From the NCBI RefSeq assembly GCF_000310225.1, contig NZ_AMXF01000009.1:1-44547 (forward strand): a stretch of DNA of 44,547 bases, read 5' to 3'. Positions 24,683 to 34,390 of this stretch are shown here, piece after piece (the stretch's first letter is position 1; each line of letters starts with the position of its first letter). The stretch is from Thauera phenylacetica B4P (GTDB lineage Bacteria; Pseudomonadota; Gammaproteobacteria; Burkholderiales; Rhodocyclaceae). The notes beneath the pieces are model-generated. The model searched no databases. It had not been told where the DNA came from and worked only from the letters and a program-made list of their open reading frames with translations. The translations under genes and the position numbers were made by a program.

Positions 24683-26092
24683 ATGACCTCTTCTGTGAAT
24701 ACCACCGAGATCGCCTCATTAGTTCATTATCGATCCACGCCGACAGCGTCTTGTACATTCTTATTTCTCGCGCTCTTGGTTTTTACTCTTTCAAGATTGA
24801 ATCTTGATGCGGCGAACTACTTATTTCCAATCAACGTTATTTTACACATATGGGTGTTATATCGACTATATAAGAGAAGGCTTTTATGCCACTTTGACTC
24901 AATATTCGTCTGCCTATTTCCGTTTTATTATCTATTTAGCTTCCTGCTTTCATTTCACTTCTCTATCGCAGTACTACCTGAAGCCCTTTCGTCAAGCAGG
25001 GAAGTTTTCCTGTATTGCTTTTCCATGTGGCTAATGTCCGTAGCTTTTTTCTTCCTGCGCCCAAAACGCAACTGGAGGAACATTAGACGCGACGCTCAGA
25101 ATCTTCAAGCTAGGCTAGCAGAAGAAAGGACCTCACTCTTTACTCTTTATGCCTTAGCGCTCGCTATATCCATTTTTTTTCTTGGCAAGATCCAATTCTT
25201 GTCAATGGACCAATTAGCAACCCTTAGCAGGGTTGAATTGACGAGCCTAGTCAGTCAAACCGGCTGGTTCTTGAAATACGTGATCATTGCCTATAGCTGG
25301 TATATTGGATCTTTAATTCTCTTGCAGCATCGTCGCTCCTACACAAAAGCCGCTATTTTACTGCTTCCAGTACTAGTTTATTGGCTTTCATTGATTTCCA
25401 TAGGCTCCCGTCGAGAAATTTTTTTCACGGTGAGCGCCTTTGCCGTATTATTTTTTGTTCGATCGGACGGCCGTCTTTCATTTAAGGTCTTTTTGTTCGG
25501 CACCGTTGCGGTGATCGTCCTTCTGCTCTTAGGTGTCTTTCGGTCGCTCGACGGCACCAACACCATAACGTTCATAACCAACGGACTTGGGGAGTTTCTT
25601 TTCCCAATATCGACTTTGGCGTATTATTTTGAGCATTTACAGCACTCAAGCTTTGGCGAGAGCTTTGTGCAGGCTTTTTACAATTTTGTACCCAAAGATC
25701 TTATCGCCGAGAAACCAATTCCATTAGCAAGCCGAATTGCCATCGAGATTGCGGGAAACAGCGACGGCCCCATTATGGGCTATGCTTTCACGCCCGCAAC
25801 GGAGGCCTATTTCAATTTTGGCACTATTGGAGTATTCATTTATCCAGCGTTATTATCTTTATTTTCCTTCTTTGCGGAGGAGCTCGCAAAAGGTAGATTC
25901 TTGCTGACCATGGCCATTTTGGCGCAGACGATAAATTTTCAGCGGTCAGACTTTCCGTCCTTTATTTTTGAAGCAACCGCAGTATCGGGCAGTCTCTTCA
26001 TATGCATCTTCATAGCCCGGCTTGAGTACTTGATCGTCTGCAAACCTTCTAAATTGAAAAGTGCGAACAGGGAAGAGGATGTTAGTATTTGA
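24683..26092 (+). CDS. wzy: O-antigen polymerase, Wzy type
   Basis: 469 aa with about ten to twelve membrane segments and a long loop with GYAFTPATEAYFNFGTIGVF, the 'oligosaccharide repeat unit polymerase' pattern. SIGSRREIFF in the middle is another common Wzy feature. Wzy proteins polymerise O-units in the periplasm and are very divergent, so topology and place between wzx and glycosyltransferase genes carry much of the call. T8 and T7 runs occur near 25183 and 25429. It overlaps the next gene by 14 nt. Confidence 0.8.
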   Translation: MTSSVNTTEIASLVHYRSTPTASCTFLFLALLVFTLSRLNLDAANYLFPINVILHIWVLYRLYKRRLLCHFDSIFVCLFPFYYLFSFLLSFHFSIAVLPEALSSSREVFLYCFSMWLMSVAFFFLRPKRNWRNIRRDAQNLQARLAEERTSLFTLYALALAISIFFLGKIQFLSMDQLATLSRVELTSLVSQTGWFLKYVIIAYSWYIGSLILLQHRRSYTKAAILLLPVLVYWLSLISIGSRREIFFTVSAFAVLFFVRSDGRLSFKVFLFGTVAVIVLLLLGVFRSLDGTNTITFITNGLGEFLFPISTLAYYFEHLQHSSFGESFVQAFYNFVPKDLIAEKPIPLASRIAIEIAGNSDGPIMGYAFTPATEAYFNFGTIGVFIYPALLSLFSFFAEELAKGRFLLTMAILAQTINFQRSDFPSFIFEATAVSGSLFICIFIARLEYLIVCKPSKLKSANREEDVSI

Positions 26093-27095
26093 TGGAATAA
26101 TCTTCTCTCTCCAGAGATCTGGGGGGATATCGGTTCTATTCTTGGAGCTGTTCCAGAGGCTTCATAAGGATCTTTTTCAGGTCATCAATTTTAATCGAGA
26201 GCTCGATTACGGCATTTATAGAAAACCCCGCATATTGGAACGGTTTAGGGACTTTAAACTTGAATCACCCTGCGCGCTTTTTCATTCAACGTATTACCGA
26301 TTGCCAGAAGCCTTCAAAGGCCCGGTGGTGACAACGGTTCACGATTACACATACGAGAGATACTTCGGGCCAGTGAGAAAGTTTGTGCACTCTTGGCAAA
26401 AGAACCGTGCGATTTTCGGATCTGAGAAGATTATCTGTGTTTCTGAAAGCACTCGCGCGGACTTACTATATTACACGGGAGAGAAATACGAATCACGATG
26501 CGTCGTTATTCCGAACGGCGTCTCTACCGAATATCACCGTCTTGCCTCTTTCACTCCGACTTCTCAGGTCCTTTTTGTTGGGGCTCGAGCCGGATACAAA
26601 AATTTCAAAGCGCTTGTATTGGCCCTTTCGACCCTTCCAGACTTACGCCTAGCGGTCGTGGGCGGAGGGGCTTTCACTTCCAAGGAGAGGGGTTTCTTGG
26701 AGGCGCACCTGAGCAATAGATACGCTCATCTTGGCTACCTTTCCAATAGAGAGCTTAACGTCGAATACAATAGATCTTTTTGTTTGGTGTACCCATCTCT
26801 TTACGAAGGATTTGGTATTCCAATATTGGAAGCGATGCGTGCGGGCTGCCCCGTGATAGCAGTGCGGTCGTCATCGATTCCAGAGGTAGCCGGGGACGCG
26901 GCATACCTGATGGAACGTGGAGATCCTTGCGAAATCCGAGCCGCGCTCGACTTTCTTAACTCCTCGCCTAACAGAGCGGAATTCATACGCAAAGGTCTAG
27001 AGCGATCCGCCCAATTTAGCTGGGACAGAACTTTCGATAGAACGTTGGCCGTCTACGAGCAACTTCTCGGACATCAATTAATGGAGAGAGAATGA
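26079..27095 (+). CDS. Glycosyltransferase family 4, mannosyltransferase-like
   Basis: 338 aa. [18 protein letters not shown] starts a GT-B domain; [46 protein letters not shown] and [20 protein letters not shown] (EX7E) are classical GT4. Similar proteins use GDP-mannose or related donors, plausible next to gmd and manC, but the donor is inference. The ATG at 26079 has GGAAG close upstream and is preferred to the GTG at 26061. Its stop overlaps the gmd start (ATGA), where base composition jumps back to GC-rich. Confidence 0.85.
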   Translation: MLVFDGIIFSLQRSGGISVLFLELFQRLHKDLFQVINFNRELDYGIYRKPRILERFRDFKLESPCALFHSTYYRLPEAFKGPVVTTVHDYTYERYFGPVRKFVHSWQKNRAIFGSEKIICVSESTRADLLYYTGEKYESRCVVIPNGVSTEYHRLASFTPTSQVLFVGARAGYKNFKALVLALSTLPDLRLAVVGGGAFTSKERGFLEAHLSNRYAHLGYLSNRELNVEYNRSFCLVYPSLYEGFGIPILEAMRAGCPVIAVRSSSIPEVAGDAAYLMERGDPCEIRAALDFLNSSPNRAEFIRKGLERSAQFSWDRTFDRTLAVYEQLLGHQLMERE

Positions 27096-28210
27096 AAACA
27101 GCCCTCATCACCGGCATCACCGGCCAGGACGGCTCCTACCTCGCCGAACTCCTGCTCGCCAAAGGCTACGAAGTCCACGGCATCAAGCGCCGCGCCTCGA
27201 GCTTCAACACCCAGCGCATCGACCATATCTACCAGGACCCACACACCCCCAACCCGCGCATGGTCCTGCACTACGGCGACCTCACCGACTCATCCAATCT
27301 CACCCGCATCCTGCAGCAGGTGCAGCCCGACGAGGTCTATAACCTCGGCGCGCAGTCGCACGTGGCGGTGAGCTTCGAGTCGCCCGAATACACCGCCGAT
27401 GTGGACGCCATGGGCACGCTGCGCCTGCTCGAGGCCATCCGCCTGCTCGGCCTGGACAAGAAAACGCGCTTCTACCAGGCCTCCACCTCCGAGCTCTACG
27501 GCCTGGTGCAGGAGATTCCGCAGAAGGAGACCACCCCCTTCTACCCGCGCAGCCCCTATGCGGTGGCCAAGCTCTACGCCTACTGGATCACGGTGAACTA
27601 CCGCGAGGCCTACGGCATGTACGCGTGCAACGGCATCCTCTTCAACCACGAGAGCCCGCGCCGCGGCGAGACCTTCGTCACCCGCAAGATCACCCGCGGC
27701 CTGGCCAACATCGCACAGGGGCTGGAAGAGTGCCTGTACATGGGCAACATGGACGCACTGCGCGACTGGGGCCATGCCAAGGACTACGTGCGCATGCAGT
27801 GGATGATGCTGCAGCAGGATCAGCCGGAGGACTTCGTGATCGCCACCGGGGTGCAGTATTCAGTGCGCGAGTTCATCCGCTGGTCGGCTGCGGAGCTGGG
27901 CATCACGCTGCGCTTCGAGGCGAAGGGCGTGGAAGAGCATGCGGTCGTCGAACGCATCGAGGGTGACAAGGCGCCGGCCCTGAAAGCCGGCGATGTCATC
28001 GTGCGAGTCGACCCGCGCTACTTCCGCCCTGCCGAAGTCGAGACTCTGCTCGGCGATCCGACCAAGGCCAAGGAGAAGCTCGGCTGGACGCCGGAGATCA
28101 CTGTGCAGGAGATGTGCGCCGAGATGGTCGCGGAAGACCTCAAGGTGGCGCAGCGACATGCGTTCCTGAAGGCGCACGGGCACGACGTGCCTGTGGCCAC
28201 GGAGAACTGA
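27092..28210 (+). CDS. gmd: GDP-mannose 4,6-dehydratase
   Basis: 372 aa, the usual length. NADP-binding GITGQDG (8-14), [24 protein letters not shown], the catalytic Thr132-Glu134 and Tyr156-Lys160 (YAVAK), and [18 protein letters not shown] are all present. It converts GDP-D-mannose to GDP-4-keto-6-deoxymannose in the cytoplasm. With fcl next it gives GDP-L-fucose. Codon use is high-GC backbone type. Confidence 0.95.
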   Translation: MKTALITGITGQDGSYLAELLLAKGYEVHGIKRRASSFNTQRIDHIYQDPHTPNPRMVLHYGDLTDSSNLTRILQQVQPDEVYNLGAQSHVAVSFESPEYTADVDAMGTLRLLEAIRLLGLDKKTRFYQASTSELYGLVQEIPQKETTPFYPRSPYAVAKLYAYWITVNYREAYGMYACNGILFNHESPRRGETFVTRKITRGLANIAQGLEECLYMGNMDALRDWGHAKDYVRMQWMMLQQDQPEDFVIATGVQYSVREFIRWSAAELGITLRFEAKGVEEHAVVERIEGDKAPALKAGDVIVRVDPRYFRPAEVETLLGDPTKAKEKLGWTPEITVQEMCAEMVAEDLKVAQRHAFLKAHGHDVPVATEN

Positions 28211-28215
28211 ACCCC

Positions 28216-29187
28216 ATGAACCACACCGACACCATTTTCGTCGCCGGCCATCGCGGCATGGTCGGGTCGGCCATCGTGCGCCGGCTGCAGGCGCTGGGCT
28301 GCGCCAACATCCTCACAGCCGGCCGCGACGAACTCGACCTCATCGACCAGCATGCGGTCAATGCCTTCTTCACCGCCCACCGGGTCGATCAAGTCTATCT
28401 GGCCGCAGCCAAGGTCGGCGGCATCCATGCCAATAACACCTATCCGGCCGAGTTCATCCACCAGAACCTGATGATCGAGGCCAACATCATCCACGCCGCC
28501 CACACAAATGGCGTGCACAAGCTAATGTTCCTCGGCTCGTCCTGCATCTACCCCAAGTTCGCCGAGCAGCCGATGAAGGAAGAGGCGTTGCTCACCGGCC
28601 TGCTCGAGCCCACCAACGAGCCCTACGCCATCGCCAAGATCGCCGGCATCAAGCTGTGCGAGAGCTACAACCGCCAGTACGGCTGCGACTACCGCAGCGC
28701 CATGCCCACCAACCTCTATGGCCCGGGCGACAACTTCCATCCCGAGAACAGCCACGTCATTCCCGCGCTGATGCGACGCATCCACGAAGCCAAGCAGGCC
28801 AAAGCGCCCGAGGTGGTGATCTGGGGGAGCGGCACACCGATGCGCGAGTTCCTGCATGTGGATGACCTGGCCGAGGCGGTCGTGCATCTGCAGAACATCC
28901 CGCAGGAACGCTACGCTGGCGAGACCGAGCCAATGCGCTCGCACATCAACGTCGGCACGGGGACGGATGTGACGATTCGCGAACTGGCCGAGACGCTGGT
29001 GAAGGTCATAGGCTATGAGGGCAAGTTGGTGTTCGACACCACCAAGCCGGACGGCGCGCCGCGCAAGCTCATGGATGTGAGCCGACTGGCACGGCTTGGA
29101 TGGCGGGCGCAGATCAGCCTCGAAAGCGGTTTGCATAATGCCTATGGATGGTATGTGGATAACATCGAACATACGCGCAAGGCTTGA
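28216..29187 (+). CDS. fcl: GDP-L-fucose synthase
   Basis: 323 aa from the ATG at 28216, 5 nt after the gmd stop. NADP-binding GHRGMVG (11-17), [12 protein letters not shown], the catalytic Ser109, Tyr137 and Lys141 ([13 protein letters not shown]) and [21 protein letters not shown] match Fcl/WcaG. It epimerises and reduces the Gmd product to GDP-L-fucose. The frame is open further upstream inside gmd, but that part is not family sequence. Confidence 0.95.
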   Translation: MNHTDTIFVAGHRGMVGSAIVRRLQALGCANILTAGRDELDLIDQHAVNAFFTAHRVDQVYLAAAKVGGIHANNTYPAEFIHQNLMIEANIIHAAHTNGVHKLMFLGSSCIYPKFAEQPMKEEALLTGLLEPTNEPYAIAKIAGIKLCESYNRQYGCDYRSAMPTNLYGPGDNFHPENSHVIPALMRRIHEAKQAKAPEVVIWGSGTPMREFLHVDDLAEAVVHLQNIPQERYAGETEPMRSHINVGTGTDVTIRELAETLVKVIGYEGKLVFDTTKPDGAPRKLMDVSRLARLGWRAQISLESGLHNAYGWYVDNIEHTRKA

Positions 29188-29205
29188 CGGAGCCGAAACC
29201 TGAAT

Positions 29206-30615
29206 ATGCTTACACCAATCATCATGGCCGGCGGGTCGGGCTCCCGCCTGTGGCCACTGTCGCGCCAGCAATATCCCAAGCAGTTCCTCGCCTTGGGCGA
29301 CGAAACGCTCTCGATGCTGCAAGCCACCATCGAACGACTGAACGGTGTGAAGACCAATGCCCCTGTTCTGATCTGCAACGAAGAACACCGATTCCTTGCG
29401 GCGGAGCAACTTCGCCGGCTAGCCATGGACGAAACCAACATCCTGCTAGAGCCGATGGGACGCAACACTGCGCCGGCGATCGCTCTTGCGGCCCTGCAGG
29501 CCGTTCAGGATGGGGAAGATCCTGTCCTGCTGGTGCTAGCCGCCGATCACATGATTGAGGACGTAGGCACTTTCCACTCGGCCATCGGAGTGGCGCTGCC
29601 GCTGGCGAACGACGGCAAGCTGGTGACCTTCGGCATCGTACCCAGCCATGCTGAAACTGGTTACGGCTACATCGAACAGGGGGAAACTACCGGCCAAGGT
29701 GGATTCGCTGTCGCCCGCTTCGTCGAGAAGCCCGACCTCGCCACGGCCCAAAACTACGTGTCGAGCGGTCGCTTCTTCTGGAACAGCGGCATGTTCATGT
29801 TCCGCGCCAGCCGATACCTGGAAGAACTTGAGTGCTTCCGGCCAGACATCCTCGCCGCCTGTCGGGAGGCACTCGATGGCGGCTCGCAGGACATGCACTT
29901 CACCCGCGTCGACGCCGACACCTTTGCGGCCTGTCCGGAGGACTCCATCGACTACGCGGTGATGGAGAAAACCGCCGACGCCGTGATGGTGCCGCTGAAC
30001 GCAGGCTGGAGCGACGTCGGCTCGTGGTCGGCGCTGTGGGAGGTGAGCGCCAAGGACGGGAACGGCAATGTATTCAAGGGCGACGTGCTCGGCCAAGCCA
30101 CACGCAATACCTTCGTGCATGCCGACAGCCGCATGGTGGCCACTGTGGGCGTGGAAGACTTGGTAGTGGTCGAGACCCCGGACGCCGTGCTGGTGGCGCA
30201 CAAGGACAAGGTTCAAGACGTTAAGAGGATCGTCGAGCGCCTCAAGGCCGAGGGGCGGCAGGAGCACATCAGCCACCGCGAGGTGCATCGCCCCTGGGGC
30301 ATGTACGACTCGATCGACAACGGCCACCGTTATCAGGTAAAGCGGATCACTGTGAAGCCCGGTGCCAAACTTTCGGTCCAGATGCACCACCACCGCGCCG
30401 AGCACTGGATCGTGGTCAGTGGCACAGCCAAGGTTACCAACGGGGAGAAGACCTACCTGGTCACGGAGAACCAGTCGACTTACATCCCGATCGGGCAAGT
30501 ACACGCGCTGGAGAACCCGGGGGTGATCCCGCTGGAGTTGATCGAGGTGCAGTCGGGCTCCTATCTGGGCGAGGACGACATCGTGCGCTTTGAGGACAAA
30601 TACGGGCGTGCATGA
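29206..30615 (+). CDS. manC: Mannose-1-phosphate guanylyltransferase / mannose-6-phosphate isomerase
   Basis: 469 aa, the length of the bifunctional type II enzyme. The N-terminal pyrophosphorylase has [19 protein letters not shown] (9-27), [15 protein letters not shown] and [18 protein letters not shown] and [10 protein letters not shown] follow. The C-terminal cupin domain has [30 protein letters not shown] and [12 protein letters not shown], the isomerase metal site. It provides GDP-mannose for Gmd. manB follows after one nucleotide. Confidence 0.95.
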   Translation: MLTPIIMAGGSGSRLWPLSRQQYPKQFLALGDETLSMLQATIERLNGVKTNAPVLICNEEHRFLAAEQLRRLAMDETNILLEPMGRNTAPAIALAALQAVQDGEDPVLLVLAADHMIEDVGTFHSAIGVALPLANDGKLVTFGIVPSHAETGYGYIEQGETTGQGGFAVARFVEKPDLATAQNYVSSGRFFWNSGMFMFRASRYLEELECFRPDILAACREALDGGSQDMHFTRVDADTFAACPEDSIDYAVMEKTADAVMVPLNAGWSDVGSWSALWEVSAKDGNGNVFKGDVLGQATRNTFVHADSRMVATVGVEDLVVVETPDAVLVAHKDKVQDVKRIVERLKAEGRQEHISHREVHRPWGMYDSIDNGHRYQVKRITVKPGAKLSVQMHHHRAEHWIVVSGTAKVTNGEKTYLVTENQSTYIPIGQVHALENPGVIPLELIEVQSGSYLGEDDIVRFEDKYGRA

Positions 30616-30616
30616 A

Positions 30617-32077
30617 ATGAGCCAGCCGATGAGACACCTCGCCGCCGCCCAGAGCGTGCCCTTCGGCACCAGCGGCCTGCGCGGTTTGGTCACCGACCTT
30701 ACCGACCGAGTCTGTTACGCCTATACGCAGGCTTTCCTGAGCACAGTGGCGGCTGACAGTTCCAGCGTCGTCGTCGGTCACGACCTGCGCCCAAGCAGCC
30801 CACGAATTGCGGCTGCTTGCATCCAGGCGATCCGCGACGCCGGCCGTGATGCGGTGTTCGTTGGTGCCGTGCCGACGCCTGCGCTTGCGTATTACTGCGC
30901 GCTGCGTCACAGCCCGGGCATCGTCGTCACAGGCAGCCACATTCCATTCGACCGGAACGGCATAAAGTTTTACCGGGCCGACGGCGAGATCGACAAGGCG
31001 GACGAACAGGCGATCCTGGATGCGGAGGTCGCGGTGCCCGACACGCTGTCTCCGGCAGCGCTGCCAGCAGTGGATACCACAGCGCTGGACGCCTACATCG
31101 CGCGCTACACAGGCTTTTTCGGCCAAGGAGCCTTGGCGGGTTTGCGCATCGCGCTGTACGAGCATTCGAGCGTAGCGCGCGACGTGCTGCGAAGCGTACT
31201 TGAGTGCTTGGGTGCAGAGGTCTTGTCGCTCGGGCGTACAGACACGTTCGTGCCGATCGACACCGAGGCGGTGCGCGCCGAAGACGTCGCGCAGGCGCGC
31301 GCGTGGGCGAATGTGCATCGTTTCGACGCCATCCTGTCTACCGACGGCGATGCCGACCGACCGCTGATCGGGGATGAGACGGGCACCTGGCTGCGTGGTG
31401 ACGTAGTGGGCATCCTCTGCGCGCAGTATCTAAAGGCCGACGTGGTAGTGACACCCGTAAGCAGCAATACGGCGGTGGAGAAGTGCAACTCGTTCCGTCA
31501 GGTAGTACGCACGCGGATCGGCTCGCCCTACGTGATCGGCGGCATGGAGGCGCATCGGGGCACCGGGCTTATCGTGGGCTACGAAGCCAACGGCGGATTC
31601 CTCCTGGGGGGCGACATTGAGAGCGGCAGTCTTACACTGAAGGCTCTACCGACCCGTGACTCCGTGCTGCCAATGCTCGCACTCCTCGCGATGGCACGAG
31701 ATAAAGGTTATCGGCTATCACAACTAGGTCAGACGTTGCCCCGCCGCTTTACTGCAAGCAACCGGATTCAGAATATCCCCCTCAATGTTAGTCGTACCCT
31801 CATCGATACACTCGAGAAAGACATAGAGAACGCCGCTGCGACGATGGCACCCAATTCGGGCGATGTAACAGGCCGAGACACGACAGACGGATTGCGCTTG
31901 ACTTTCTCATCGGACGAGATCGTCCATCTCCGCCCTTCAGGTAACGCACCGGAATTGCGGTGTTATGCCGAAGCCGACGACGAAGAGCGCGCAGGAGGGC
32001 TTTGTAACGCTTGCCTTCAACGGATTTCCGAAAAGACTCTGGGAGCGCAAATAGATGACCCAGTGGCTCACCACTGA
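30617..32077 (+). CDS. manB: Phosphomannomutase (copy 1)
   Basis: 486 aa. The alpha-D-phosphohexomutase loops are visible: phosphoserine loop VTGSHIP with Ser107, metal loop DGDADR (243-248), sugar loop GYEANGGF (321-328) and phosphate loop RPSGNAPELR near the C-terminus. It interconverts mannose-6- and mannose-1-phosphate for ManC. A close paralogue lies at 40955-42379; similarity is very high for roughly the first 380 residues and lower afterwards, where this copy also turns more AT-rich. The ATG at 30617 is preferred to the upstream 30590 start. It overlaps the gmm remnant by 23 nt. Confidence 0.9.
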   Translation: MSQPMRHLAAAQSVPFGTSGLRGLVTDLTDRVCYAYTQAFLSTVAADSSSVVVGHDLRPSSPRIAAACIQAIRDAGRDAVFVGAVPTPALAYYCALRHSPGIVVTGSHIPFDRNGIKFYRADGEIDKADEQAILDAEVAVPDTLSPAALPAVDTTALDAYIARYTGFFGQGALAGLRIALYEHSSVARDVLRSVLECLGAEVLSLGRTDTFVPIDTEAVRAEDVAQARAWANVHRFDAILSTDGDADRPLIGDETGTWLRGDVVGILCAQYLKADVVVTPVSSNTAVEKCNSFRQVVRTRIGSPYVIGGMEAHRGTGLIVGYEANGGFLLGGDIESGSLTLKALPTRDSVLPMLALLAMARDKGYRLSQLGQTLPRRFTASNRIQNIPLNVSRTLIDTLEKDIENAAATMAPNSGDVTGRDTTDGLRLTFSSDEIVHLRPSGNAPELRCYAEADDEERAGGLCNACLQRISEKTLGAQIDDPVAHH

Positions 32078-32659
32078 ATCATTCTCTGAAGCCTGCGCCG
32101 CCTTGCCTTTGGTCTCCATTGATCTGTTGGTAATGCGCAGCGGACCAGCCGGACCTGAACTACTCCTGGGACTGCGAAACAATAGCCCAGCGAAAGGATG
32201 GTGGTTCACTCCAGGGGGCCGAATTCGCAAGAACGAGCCACTCTACGATGCACAATGCCGAGTTGCCAAGGACGAAATTGGGCTTAAAGCGCTTTCCTGG
32301 AACGCTGTACCCTTATTGGTGTTTTCGATCACTTTTACCCAGACAGTGCGTTTGACTCCGCAACCTCAACCCACTATGTAAACCTTCCTTATTTATTGCC
32401 ACTCAACCGCGATGAAGCCACTTCATTGAAGCCTCCATCAGGAATCAATGCGCAACACGCCAACTGGAAATGGCTGAGCTTTTCTGAAGCCACGTTAGAT
32501 CCCTTGGTCCACGAAAATGTGAAGATCACCTTGGAGGCAGCTAACACCAAGCTCTCCGAATCAAGGCACGCCAATCAGAATGCGATGCGGCATAAACGAT
32601 CATTCCCAGGACTAGGCACCAGCCTCGCAACTCAAACGCCCATCCAAAAAAATGCTTAA
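32055..32659 (+). pseudogene. gmm: GDP-mannose mannosyl hydrolase (Nudix), frameshifted
   Basis: The first frame gives PLVSIDLLVMRSGPAGPELL, PAKGWWFTPGGRIRKNE and CRVAKDEIGLKALSWNAVP, the modified Nudix box of Gmm enzymes. The expected continuation GVFDHFYPDSAFDS, STHYVNLPYLLPLNRDEA and HANWKWLSFSEATLDPLVH follows in another frame, so one base appears lost near 32310-32318 (by a run of C). As written, translation ends at 32381. Gmm hydrolyses GDP-mannose or GDP-glucose. The end overlaps the next gene by 8 nt. A sequencing error would look the same. Confidence 0.85.
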
Positions 32660-33398
32660 AGTATCAATTATCACCGTTTGCTATAACAGTGCAGACACGA
32701 TCAGAGACACAATTGAATCTGTAATCAACCAAACCTACCAAAATATTGAATACATAGTCATAGACGGCGCATCGAAGGACAAGACTCTCGATATCGTTCG
32801 AGAGTACGAGGGTCAGATCGCGATCATCCGAAGCGAACCCGACAAAGGCATCTATGACGCCATGAATAAAGGAATAAACTTCGCTAGTGGAGACATCGTA
32901 GGCATCCTCAACTCTGACGATATTTTTGCATCGAATGATGTGATCGAAAAAATCGCGTCAGCCTTTGACGACTCGACAGATGGAATCTTTGCGGACCTTG
33001 TTTACGTCGAGCGAGAAAATATCGACAAGACCACGCGCACGTACAAGTCGGATAGCTTTTCTCCTTGGAAGATTCGATTTGGAATGACTCTTCCTCATCC
33101 GACTTTTTACATTCGACGATCTTTTTATACAAAATTCGGACTCTATAAACTCACCTATCGAGTTGCCGCAGACTTTGAGCTCATCGCTCGATTCATCAAG
33201 AAGGGATTGCGAATCAAGTATCTTCCAATGACCCTTGTAAAGATGCGCGAGGGCGGCATTAGTTCGAGCGAACTAAAGTGGAGAATTCACCAGAACTTTG
33301 AGATTGTTAGAGCTTGCAGAGAAAACAAGATCTACACAAACATACTCTTTGTTGCATTGAAGATACCATTCAAGTTGCTTAGCTACGTCAAGAATTGA
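32652..33398 (+). CDS. Glycosyltransferase family 2, WcaE-like
   Basis: 248 aa. VSIITVCYNSADTIRDTIES, IDGASKDKTLDIV (37-49), SEPDKGIYDAMNKGI (61-75) and LNSDD (86-90) are typical of the colanic-acid-type GT2 group. PHPTFYIRRSFYTKFG and YRVAADFELIARF form the acceptor part. Codon use is AT-rich, unlike the genes on both sides, suggesting separate acquisition. It follows the gmm remnant and precedes the WbpV-like gene by 36 nt. Confidence 0.85.
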   Translation: MLKVSIITVCYNSADTIRDTIESVINQTYQNIEYIVIDGASKDKTLDIVREYEGQIAIIRSEPDKGIYDAMNKGINFASGDIVGILNSDDIFASNDVIEKIASAFDDSTDGIFADLVYVERENIDKTTRTYKSDSFSPWKIRFGMTLPHPTFYIRRSFYTKFGLYKLTYRVAADFELIARFIKKGLRIKYLPMTLVKMREGGISSSELKWRIHQNFEIVRACRENKIYTNILFVALKIPFKLLSYVKN

Positions 33399-33434
33399 GC
33401 AAACAAAACCAGCGCTTTATGCGCGCCAAATTTT

Positions 33435-34376
33435 ATGACTTTTAACAAAGCAAGAGTTCTTTTGACGGGCTCGAGTGGTTTTGTCGGCCGCAGCACCATG
33501 GGGCGACTCCTCGCCGAGGGTGCTATCGTCCGCGGGGCAACAAGGAAGCCCTCTGACCCGAGGACAGATATACAGTCGCCTTCCCTCGCAGAACATGCAG
33601 ATTGGGGACTCCTGCTTCAACAGACCGACGTTGTGATCCATGCGGCGGCAAGAGCGCACGTCCTGAATGAGAGCGCCGGTGACCCCATCAAGCTATTCCG
33701 GGAAGTGAACATGGCGGGAACGCTGCGACTAGCGCGACAAGCGGCCGAAGTTGGGGTTAAGCGCTTCCTCTTCCTCAGTTCAATCGGCGTCAACGGCACG
33801 CAAAGTATCAAACCTTTCACCGAGTCGGATGTGCCCCATCCGGTTGAACCCTACGCCGTTTCCAAGCTGGAAGCTGAACAAGGTTTGATGGAGTTATCGA
33901 GGGAAACGGGGATGGAAGTGGTGATCATTCGACCGCCTCTCGTTTATGGACCAAGCGCACCAGGAAATTTCGGAAAGCTCGCCAACGCCGTTAGACGCGG
34001 GATTCCACTGCCGCTCGGGGCGGTAACCCAAAACCGACGGACGCTCGTTGGGCTGGATAATCTGGTGGACTTGATCGTGACATGTGCGTATCACCCTGCG
34101 GCAGCCAACCAGGCATTCCTCGCGGGCGATGACGAAGACCTATCGACGGCGGATCTTCTGCGAAGAATGGCGAAAGCCTTTGGCGTGAGTCCGCGCCTGT
34201 TGCCTGTCCCGGTCCCCGTGCTAAAGGCGATGGCGCGTGCGGCCGGCAAGAGCGGAATGGTCGAGCGCCTGTGTGGCTCGCTTCAGGTGGATATCACCAA
34301 GGCACGGGAAGTGTTGGGCTGGAAGCCGCCATTGACGGTGGACGAAGGATTGGCACGTGTGGCAGCGGGCTTTTAG
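33435..34376 (+). CDS. NAD-dependent sugar epimerase/reductase, WbpV-like
   Basis: 313 aa, extended short-chain dehydrogenase. The nucleotide-binding motif is TGSSGFVG (11-18), the catalytic Tyr140 and Lys144 are in YAVSK with Ser115-116 upstream (FLSSIGVNG). Proteins like this next to WbpL- and WbpM-type genes reduce the 4-keto intermediate to UDP-FucNAc or UDP-QuiNAc (Pseudomonas WbpV/WbpK route). Context here is the same, so that role is likely but inferred. Which sugar forms cannot be told from sequence. Confidence 0.8.
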   Translation: MTFNKARVLLTGSSGFVGRSTMGRLLAEGAIVRGATRKPSDPRTDIQSPSLAEHADWGLLLQQTDVVIHAAARAHVLNESAGDPIKLFREVNMAGTLRLARQAAEVGVKRFLFLSSIGVNGTQSIKPFTESDVPHPVEPYAVSKLEAEQGLMELSRETGMEVVIIRPPLVYGPSAPGNFGKLANAVRRGIPLPLGAVTQNRRTLVGLDNLVDLIVTCAYHPAAANQAFLAGDDEDLSTADLLRRMAKAFGVSPRLLPVPVPVLKAMARAAGKSGMVERLCGSLQVDITKAREVLGWKPPLTVDEGLARVAAGF

Positions 34377-34390
34377 AGAGATGGTGAGAT

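Noticed and set aside
24683-26092. Calling this gene a second O-antigen ligase
   Set aside because: It lacks the SEG/YPHQIYLE-type ligase features seen at 9368 and lies between wzx and glycosyltransferase genes, so polymerase fits better.
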